A program made the translations under genes and the position numbers. The notes beneath the pieces are model-generated. The model was not told the DNA's origin. It ran no database searches and saw only the letters and a list, made by a program, of their open reading frames with translations. Of a stretch of 9,472 nt of DNA, positions 3,819 to 9,472 are shown piece by piece (the stretch's first letter is position 1; the number at the start of each line of letters is the position of its first letter). Origin of the DNA: an uncultured Clostridia bacterium. GTDB taxonomy: Bacteria > Bacillota > Clostridia > Oscillospirales > Oscillospiraceae. The stretch spans positions 1 to 9,472 of the forward strand of contig CAMHRJ010000062.1 in assembly GCA_946187475.1 (NCBI GenBank), written 5' to 3'.

Positions 3819-5909
3819 ATGGCGCATGACTTTGACAGCTTCGGAAGTCTTGTTTTTGACGACAGAGTGATGAAAGCAACGCTTTCCGCCAAGGTTTATC
3901 AGAAGCTCAGAAAAACGATTGACGAGGGCTCCCGTCTGGACCCGGTGGTGGCGGAGGCGGTGGCCGCGGCCATGAAGACCTGGGCCATCGAGCACGGGGC
4001 AACGCACTTTACTCACTGGTTCCAGCCCCTCACCGGCATCACCGCGGAGAAGCATGACAGCTTCATCAGCCCTGCCTCCGACGGGCGGATCATTCCGGAG
4101 TTCTCCGGCAAGGAGCTGATCCGGGGCGAGCCGGACGCCTCCTCCTTCCCCTCCGGCGGCCTGCGGGCCACCTTTGAGGCCAGAGGCTACACCGCCTGGG
4201 ACCCCACCTCCTACGCCTTTCTCAAGGGAAAAACCCTCTGTATTCCCACGGCCTTCTGCTCCTACGGCGGGCAGGCGCTGGACAAAAAGACGCCGCTGCT
4301 GCGCTCCATGGAGGCCTTCAACCGGCAGGCCCTGCGGGTGCTGCGGCTGTTCGGAAACACGGAGGTGAAGCGGGTACGGACCTGCGTCGGCGCGGAGCAG
4401 GAGTATTTCCTCGTGGACAAGGGCCTGTATGACCGGAGGAAGGATCTGATCTTTACCGGCCGGACGCTTTTTGGCGCCATGCCCCCCAAGGGCCAGGAGA
4501 TGGACGACCACTACTTCGGCTCCATCAAGCCCAGGATCGCCGCGTATATGGAGGATCTGAACCGGGAACTCTGGAAGCTTGGCATTCCTGCCAAAATCGA
4601 GCACAATGAGGTGGCTCCGGCCCAGCATGAGTTAGCCCCGGTCTATACCACCACAAATCTGGCCACGGACCAGAATCAGCTCACCATGGAGATCATGCAA
4701 AAGACGGCGCTGCGGCACGGCCTGGTGTGCCTGCTGCACGAAAAGCCCTTTGCCGGGGTCAACGGCTCGGGCAAGCACAACAACTGGTCCATTGCCACAG
4801 ATACCGGCCTCAATCTGCTCTCGCCCGGGGATACCCCCTATGAAAACGCCCAGTTCCTGCTCTTCCTCTGCGCTGTGATCCAGGCGGTGGACGACTACCA
4901 GGATCTGCTGCGGATCTCTGTGGCCACGGCCGGGAACGACCACCGGCTCGGGGCGAACGAGGCACCGCCCGCGGTGGTTTCCGTCTTTTTGGGCGACGAG
5001 CTCACCGCCATTCTGGACGCGATCGTCGAGGACCGGCCCTATGAGGCAGCAAAAAGCACCACCTTGAAGCTGGGCGTGGACGCGCTGCCCCGCTTTGCCC
5101 GGGACAATACGGACCGCAACCGCACCTCTCCCTTTGCCTTCACCGGCAACAAGTTCGAGTTCCGTATGGTGGGCTCCTCTGACAGCATCGCCTGCGCCAA
5201 CCTGATGCTGAATGCTGCCGTGGCGGAGAGCCTGCGGCAGTACGCGGACGCACTGGAGCAGGCGGAGGACTTTGAGACCGCCCTGCATGCGCTGATCCGA
5301 GACAGCTTCAGGGCCCACCGGCGCATCCTCTTCAACGGCAACGGGTATGACGAGGCTTGGCTGCAGGAGGCGGAAAAGCGGGGCCTGTGCAACTACCGCA
5401 CCACGGCGGACGCCCTGCCCCATCTGCTGGACGAAAAGAACGTCGCCCTGCTCACAAAGCACCGGGTCTATTCCGAAACAGAGCTGCGGGCCCGCTGCGA
5501 AACCCTGCTTGACAACTACTGCAAGACGGTGCGGATTGAAGCCAAAACCATGCTTTGGATGACAAGGCGTCAAATTCTTCCCGCCATTTCCGGCTTTGCC
5601 GCCGAGCTGTCAGAGCGTGCCGTGAAACGAAAGGCCTTGCTCCCGGAGGCGGGCTGCGTCTATGAAAGCAGCCTTGCGGCGGAGCTTTCTTCGCTGATTG
5701 ACGAGATCCACCGGAAGGCGGCGGAGCTGGAGGACGCTTTGCTGCACAGCGGCAGCGCCGGAACCGGGGCGGAGGACGCTGCAGGCATCCGGGATGCGCT
5801 GCTGCCCCGGATGCAGAGCCTGCGAATCGCCTGCGACGAGGCCGAGACCAAAACGGACGCCCGGGCATGGCCCTTCCCCAGCTATGCCGAGCTGCTGTTC
5901 TCCGTCTGA
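3819..5909 (+). CDS. glnN: Type III glutamine synthetase
   Basis: GlnN makes glutamine from glutamate, ammonia and ATP and belongs to the large GSIII class, distinct from the GlnA encoded divergently upstream. The 696-residue length is normal for the class. Visible signatures are HFTHWFQPLTGITAEKHD (63-80), AFCSYGGQALDKKTPLLRS (145-163), metal-binding GAEQEYFL (191-198), EHNEVAPAQHELAP (261-274), NGSGKHNNW (315-323), GNDHRLGANEAPPA (372-385) and NRTSPFAFTGNKFEFR (434-449). The C-terminal region is helical and ends in PFPSYAELLF. The start is ATG 3819 with GGGAGG 8 nt upstream. Transcription comes from the consensus promoter at 3701-3729 and must pass the leader terminator. purA follows after 17 nt, making glnN the first gene of a purine operon, which is its unusual point. 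Confidence 0.96.
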   Translation: MAHDFDSFGSLVFDDRVMKATLSAKVYQKLRKTIDEGSRLDPVVAEAVAAAMKTWAIEHGATHFTHWFQPLTGITAEKHDSFISPASDGRIIPEFSGKELIRGEPDASSFPSGGLRATFEARGYTAWDPTSYAFLKGKTLCIPTAFCSYGGQALDKKTPLLRSMEAFNRQALRVLRLFGNTEVKRVRTCVGAEQEYFLVDKGLYDRRKDLIFTGRTLFGAMPPKGQEMDDHYFGSIKPRIAAYMEDLNRELWKLGIPAKIEHNEVAPAQHELAPVYTTTNLATDQNQLTMEIMQKTALRHGLVCLLHEKPFAGVNGSGKHNNWSIATDTGLNLLSPGDTPYENAQFLLFLCAVIQAVDDYQDLLRISVATAGNDHRLGANEAPPAVVSVFLGDELTAILDAIVEDRPYEAAKSTTLKLGVDALPRFARDNTDRNRTSPFAFTGNKFEFRMVGSSDSIACANLMLNAAVAESLRQYADALEQAEDFETALHALIRDSFRAHRRILFNGNGYDEAWLQEAEKRGLCNYRTTADALPHLLDEKNVALLTKHRVYSETELRARCETLLDNYCKTVRIEAKTMLWMTRRQILPAISGFAAELSERAVKRKALLPEAGCVYESSLAAELSSLIDEIHRKAAELEDALLHSGSAGTGAEDAAGIRDALLPRMQSLRIACDEAETKTDARAWPFPSYAELLFSV

Positions 5910-5926
5910 AAACAGGGGGGTTAAGT

Positions 5927-7201
5927 ATGGGAAATTGTGTCATTGTCGGCGTCAACTGGGGCGACGAAGGGAAAGGACGCATGGTCGATCTGCTGACAGA
6001 GCAGTATGACTATGTCGTCCGCTATCAAGGGGGCGGCAATGCCGGTCATACGGTTGTCAATGACCGGGGCAAATTTGCCCTGCATCTGCTCCCTTCCGGC
6101 GTATTTCGGGAGGGCGTCGTCAATATCCTCGGAAACGACGTGGCGCTGGATCTTGAAAATCTTTGGGCGGAAATCGAAACACTTCGCGCGGCGGGTGTGC
6201 GCATCACGCCGAAGAACCTGAAGATCAGCTCCCGGGCGTCAATCCTTCTGCCGTGGCATCGGGAGCTGGACGCGCTGGAGGAAGCACGGCTCAAGGATAA
6301 AAAATATGGCTCAACCAAGCAGGGAATCGCACCCTTTTACTCGGACAAGGCCCAGAAGAAAACGCTGCTCGCGGGGGAGCTGCTGTATCCCGCGCAGCTG
6401 CGCGAGCATGCGCTCGAGCTGCTGGAATGGAAAAACCTGATTCTCACCGGCGTATATGGGGCGGAGCCGTTCACGCGGGAAGCGCTGCTGGACTGGCTCA
6501 ACGAATATGGGGAGAAGCTCAAGCCCTTCCTCTGCGACGCTGCCGTTGAACTGTACGGCGCGCAGGCCGCGGGCAAGCGCATCCTCTTCGAGGCCCAGCT
6601 TGGCGCGCTGCGAGACCTTGACTGCGGCATTTACCCGTACACGACCTCCTCTCACACGCTGGCGGCTTACGCGCCGATCGGCGCAGGCGCCCCGTGGCTG
6701 AAGGTGGACGAGGTGCTGGGGATCGTCAAGGCCTATTCCACCTGCGTGGGCGAGGGCCCCTTTCCCTGCGAGCTGTTCGGACCCGCGGCGGACGCTCTGC
6801 GCGAAGCAGGCGCGGAATACGGCGCGAAAACCGGCCGTCCGCGCCGTGTCGGGCCCATCGATCTGGTTGCCACACGCTATGGCGTGCGGATGCAGGGCGC
6901 AACCGCGCTTGCTCTGACGAAGCTGGACGTGCTGAGCTATCTGGACAGAATTCCCCTGTGCGTACAGTATGAGCTGGACGGTGCTCGGACAGACGACTTT
7001 CCGTTCCCCACGGCCCTGCGTGAGGCGAAGCCGGTCATCGAATACATGGACGGCTGGCACTGTGATATTTCGGAGACCCGTACCTGGGAAGCGCTTCCCG
7101 CCGCAGCGAGAGCCTACGTCGAGCGCATCGAGAACGCCGTGGGCTGTCACATCCGATACGTATCCGTGGGTGCGGAGCGAAACGCCTTCATTGAACGATA
7201 A
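5927..7201 (+). CDS. purA: Adenylosuccinate synthase
   Basis: PurA joins aspartate to IMP using GTP, the first step from IMP to AMP. The 424-residue protein has the P-loop-like GDEGKG (12-17) with catalytic Asp13, GNAGHTVV with catalytic His41, the IMP/GTP site segments AYSTCVGEGPF (269-279) and GRPRRVG (303-309), and the guanine-binding TKLD (331-334). It departs from the textbook sequence in places: KYGSTKQGIAPF replaces KxGSTxxGIGP, and FEAQLGALRDLDCGIYPY replaces the usual FEGAQGxLLDxDxGTYP block. The departures are coherent and look like a Clostridia-type variant rather than decay. I chose ATG 5927 with AGGGGGG upstream; the frame stays open into the end of glnN, but that part is not PurA-like. 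purC follows after 14 nt. Confidence 0.94.
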   Translation: MGNCVIVGVNWGDEGKGRMVDLLTEQYDYVVRYQGGGNAGHTVVNDRGKFALHLLPSGVFREGVVNILGNDVALDLENLWAEIETLRAAGVRITPKNLKISSRASILLPWHRELDALEEARLKDKKYGSTKQGIAPFYSDKAQKKTLLAGELLYPAQLREHALELLEWKNLILTGVYGAEPFTREALLDWLNEYGEKLKPFLCDAAVELYGAQAAGKRILFEAQLGALRDLDCGIYPYTTSSHTLAAYAPIGAGAPWLKVDEVLGIVKAYSTCVGEGPFPCELFGPAADALREAGAEYGAKTGRPRRVGPIDLVATRYGVRMQGATALALTKLDVLSYLDRIPLCVQYELDGARTDDFPFPTALREAKPVIEYMDGWHCDISETRTWEALPAAARAYVERIENAVGCHIRYVSVGAERNAFIER

Positions 7202-7215
7202 AGGGAGGGAACAAC

Positions 7216-7932
7216 ATGCAAAAACTGGAAATGATCTACGAGGGCAAGGCCAAGCGGGTCTACGCCACCGAAGACCCGAAGCTTTTGATCGTGGACTACA
7301 AGGACGACGCCACGGCCTTCAACGGGGAAAAGAGAGGGACCATCGTCGGAAAGGGCGTCATCAACAACCAAATGAGCAACCGTCTGATGCGCCGACTGGA
7401 ACAGGCGGGCGTCCCGACCCATTTCGTGGAGGAGCTCTCCGAGCGGGAAACGCTGGTCAGGCGGGTGGAGATCGTTCCGCTGGAGGTCATCGTACGCAAT
7501 CGTTCGGCAGGCTCCTTCTCCAAGCGGTACGGCGTGGAAGAGGGACGCGTTTTCGACGCGCCGACGATTGAGTTCTCCTACAAAAACGACGCGCTTGGCG
7601 ATCCGCTGATCAATTCCTCTCATGTGATCGCGCTGGGTCTGGCTGCCCCGGAGGAGCTGGAGCTCATCCGACGCTATGCCTTCCGCGTCAACGAGGTCCT
7701 TTCCGCGCTCTGGGCTTCCCGCGGCATCACGCTGGTGGACTTTAAGCTGGAATTTGGCAGGCTGGCCGACGGAACGATCGTTCTGGCCGACGAGATCAGT
7801 CCCGATACCTGCCGTCTTTGGGACAGCGCGACCGGGAAAAAGCTGGACAAGGATCGCTTCCGCCGCGACCTCGGCGGCGTGGAGGACGCCTACGCGGAGG
7901 TCATGCGCCGTCTGTGTGAGCATGATGAATAA
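7216..7932 (+). CDS. purC: SAICAR synthase (phosphoribosylaminoimidazole-succinocarboxamide synthase)
   Basis: PurC condenses CAIR with aspartate using ATP to give SAICAR in de novo purine synthesis; PurB then removes fumarate. The 238-residue length is normal for a stand-alone bacterial PurC. Family blocks are EGKAKRVY (9-16, nucleotide-binding lid), DDATAFNG (30-37), VRNRSAGS (93-100), LVDFKLEFG (173-181) and ADEISPDTCRLWD (191-203). The ATG at 7216 has GGGAGGG upstream. The last codons overlap the start of purF, which suggests coupled translation. Confidence 0.97.
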   Translation: MQKLEMIYEGKAKRVYATEDPKLLIVDYKDDATAFNGEKRGTIVGKGVINNQMSNRLMRRLEQAGVPTHFVEELSERETLVRRVEIVPLEVIVRNRSAGSFSKRYGVEEGRVFDAPTIEFSYKNDALGDPLINSSHVIALGLAAPEELELIRRYAFRVNEVLSALWASRGITLVDFKLEFGRLADGTIVLADEISPDTCRLWDSATGKKLDKDRFRRDLGGVEDAYAEVMRRLCEHDE

Positions 7933-9364
7933 GCAAGGTATGGACCGCGGCATTCACGAGGAATGCGGCGTATTCGGGATCTATTCCCCCGTTCCCGCGG
8001 ACCTTGCGCCGCTTGCCCGTTTCGGTCTCTATGCGCTGCAGCACCGGGGGCAGGAAAGCGCGGGGATCGCGCTGAACGACGACGGTGTATTTCGCGCCTG
8101 CCGGGGCGTGGGCCTGGTGAACGAGGTGCTCAGCAGCGAAAAGCTGGAGGCGCTGGGGCAGGGCAATATCGCCGTCGCCCACGTGCGCTACGCTACGACC
8201 GGCGCGGACAATCTTCGCAACGTCCAGCCCTTGATCATCAACCACCACAAGGGCAGCATGGCTCTGGCCCACAACGGGAATCTGACCAACGCCTTTGAGC
8301 TTCGCACCGCGTTGGAGCAGCGCGGCTCCATCTTTCACACCACGACGGATTCTGAGGTCATCGCCTACGTGATCGTGGGGCAGCGGCTTTGCTGCGGCAG
8401 CATCGAATCCGCTGTCTGCGCCGCCATGGACGTGATCCACGGAGCATATTCCCTTGTGGTCTCTTCCCCGACCAAGCTGATCGCCGCCCGGGACCCCCAC
8501 GGCTTCCGGCCGCTCTGTCTCGGCAGGCGGGCGGACGGTTCTGTCGTGGCGGCGTCGGAAAGCTGCGCGCTGGACGCGGTCGGCGCGGCCTTCCTGCGGG
8601 ACGTGGAGCCCGGAGAGGTGGTTATGGTGGACGAGAACGGCCTGCATTCGGACCGAAGCCACTGCGGCAGGTCCAGACGCAGCCTGTGCGTCTTTGAATA
8701 CATCTATTTTGCCCGGCCGGATTCGGTGCTGGACGGGAAAAGCGTTTGCCTTGCCAGACAGCGGGCAGGCGAGTTTCTTGCGCAGGAGCACCCGGTCGAG
8801 GCCGACGTGGTGGTAGGCGTGCCGGATTCCGGCCTGGACGCCGCCATCGGCTATGCCCGGGCCTCCGGGATCCCGTATGCCATCGGCCTGACCAAAAACA
8901 AATACGTCGGGCGTACCTTTATCGCGCCGACGCAGAGGGAGCGGGAGACGGGCGTCAACCTCAAGCTCAACCCGATCCGCAGCGTGATCGAAGGCAAGCG
9001 CGTGGTCCTCATTGACGATTCGATCGTCCGCGGTACGACCTGCCGCCGCACGGTGGAGCTGCTGCGCCGGGCCGGTGCAAAGGAGGTCCACATGCGGATC
9101 AGCGCCCCGCCCTTTATCGCCCCCTGCTTCTACGGCACGGACATCGACAGCGCAGACGGACTGATCGCGAATCACCACACGGTGCCGGAGATCGCAAAGC
9201 TGATCGGAGCGGACTCCCTGGGCTATCTCAGCCTCGAACACGCCGGATTGCTGACCGGGGAGGACAGCGGCTTCTGCATGGCCTGTTTCAGCGGAGATTA
9301 TCCCACGGAGATCCCGGCGCCCGGCAGCAAATCCCGCTTTGAGCGGCGCATCCACGAACAATAG
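7925..9364 (+). CDS. purF: Glutamine PRPP amidotransferase
   Basis: PurF catalyses the committed step of purine synthesis, making phosphoribosylamine from PRPP with glutamine as nitrogen donor. The 479-residue protein has a short propeptide ending before Cys14 (EECGVFG), the N-terminal nucleophile of the glutaminase domain, then HVRYATTG (86-93) and NGNL (117-120). The C-terminal phosphoribosyltransferase domain carries the PRPP loop VLIDDSIVRGTT (361-372). Cys255, Cys401, Cys451 and Cys454 (CMAC) match the four 4Fe-4S ligands of Bacillus PurF, so an oxygen-sensitive cluster enzyme matured by propeptide removal is expected. The start is uncertain: ATG 7922, 7925 and 7940 are in frame and none has a strong ribosome binding site; I use 7925, which overlaps purC by 8 nt. 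The long open extension upstream is the shadow of purC. Confidence 0.95.
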   Translation: MNKQGMDRGIHEECGVFGIYSPVPADLAPLARFGLYALQHRGQESAGIALNDDGVFRACRGVGLVNEVLSSEKLEALGQGNIAVAHVRYATTGADNLRNVQPLIINHHKGSMALAHNGNLTNAFELRTALEQRGSIFHTTTDSEVIAYVIVGQRLCCGSIESAVCAAMDVIHGAYSLVVSSPTKLIAARDPHGFRPLCLGRRADGSVVAASESCALDAVGAAFLRDVEPGEVVMVDENGLHSDRSHCGRSRRSLCVFEYIYFARPDSVLDGKSVCLARQRAGEFLAQEHPVEADVVVGVPDSGLDAAIGYARASGIPYAIGLTKNKYVGRTFIAPTQRERETGVNLKLNPIRSVIEGKRVVLIDDSIVRGTTCRRTVELLRRAGAKEVHMRISAPPFIAPCFYGTDIDSADGLIANHHTVPEIAKLIGADSLGYLSLEHAGLLTGEDSGFCMACFSGDYPTEIPAPGSKSRFERRIHEQ

Positions 9365-9379
9365 ACAGGAGAGAATACG

Positions 9380-9472
9380 ATGTACGACAAATATGAATCC
9401 CCCTTATCTTCGCGCTATGCGTCCGACGAGATGCTTCGGCTGTTCTCCCAGCGGACGCGCATCGAGACCTGG
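9380..9472 (+). CDS. purB: Adenylosuccinate lyase, N-terminal part (cut by window edge)
   Basis: The first 31 codons are present, beginning MYDKYESPLSSRYAS and continuing with EMLRLFSQ, the typical opening of bacterial PurB (YxSPLxxRYAS). PurB removes fumarate from SAICAR and from adenylosuccinate, so it serves both the IMP pathway (with PurC) and AMP formation (with PurA). CAGGAGAG lies about 8 nt before the ATG, and the gene starts 15 nt after purF, so it belongs to the same operon. The catalytic regions lie beyond the window. Confidence 0.9.
   Translation, partial: MYDKYESPLSSRYASDEMLRLFSQRTRIETW

Noticed and set aside
3792..5573. Two long minus-strand frames (3792-4628 and 4632-5573)
   Set aside because: Both are antisense to glnN, which carries all GSIII signatures; they are side effects of high third-position GC.
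7901..9361. A 486-codon open frame on the minus strand
   Set aside because: It is antisense to purF, whose catalytic and cluster residues are all present. No domain is recognisable and no ribosome binding site supports it.
1..9472. CRISPR arrays, insertion sequences, toxin-antitoxin pairs or defence genes
   Set aside because: No regularly spaced repeats, transposase or integrase motifs, or paired small toxin-like genes were found on either strand.

Overview
The window looks like chromosomal DNA from a GC-rich gut-type Clostridia (Bacillota), most plausibly an Oscillospiraceae-like lineage. This is inferred from strong AGGAGG-type ribosome binding sites, consensus sigma-A promoters (TTGACA/TATAAT), a type III glutamine synthetase, a glutamine synthetase paired with an ANTAR regulator, and a Bacillus-type PurF with a propeptide and iron-sulphur cysteines. 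No marker gene fixes the genus.

The left third (about 1-1800) is accessory and gene-poor. On the minus strand it holds a 38-residue acidic microprotein gene with its own promoter and ribosome binding site. Next comes the C-terminal stump of a GHKL-type ATP-binding protein. Then an AT-rich islet with one lipoprotein gene lies between two identical 32-bp copies of a tRNA 3' end (T-arm, acceptor strand and CCA). Each copy is followed at once, in the tRNA direction, by its own intrinsic terminator. This looks like an eroded tRNA-targeted integration site; no integrase and no tRNA 5' half is visible.

The middle (1814-5909) is a nitrogen-assimilation cluster built around a divergent promoter region. 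To the left, on the minus strand, are a compact type I glutamine synthetase (glnA) and an ANTAR antiterminator with a degenerate receiver domain. To the right, on the plus strand, is the type III glutamine synthetase glnN. The two promoters are about 30 bp apart. The glnN transcript starts almost directly into a stem-loop that ends in seven U residues, so glnN and everything behind it appear to be gated by transcription attenuation. The nearby ANTAR protein is the obvious candidate regulator, though the hairpin loop does not fit the published A1/G4 hexaloop rule.

The right part (5927-9472) continues the same plus-strand transcript with purA, purC, purF and the start of purB. Gaps are short (14-17 nt) or the genes overlap, so glnN to purB reads as one operon. 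It joins glutamine supply to purine synthesis: PurF uses glutamine as its amide donor, PurC and PurB act later in the path to IMP, and PurA with PurB converts IMP to AMP.

The most interesting items are the attenuator-like glnN leader, the glnN-purine operon arrangement with a pseudo-receiver ANTAR gene next door, the microprotein, and the duplicated tRNA ends around the lipoprotein islet.
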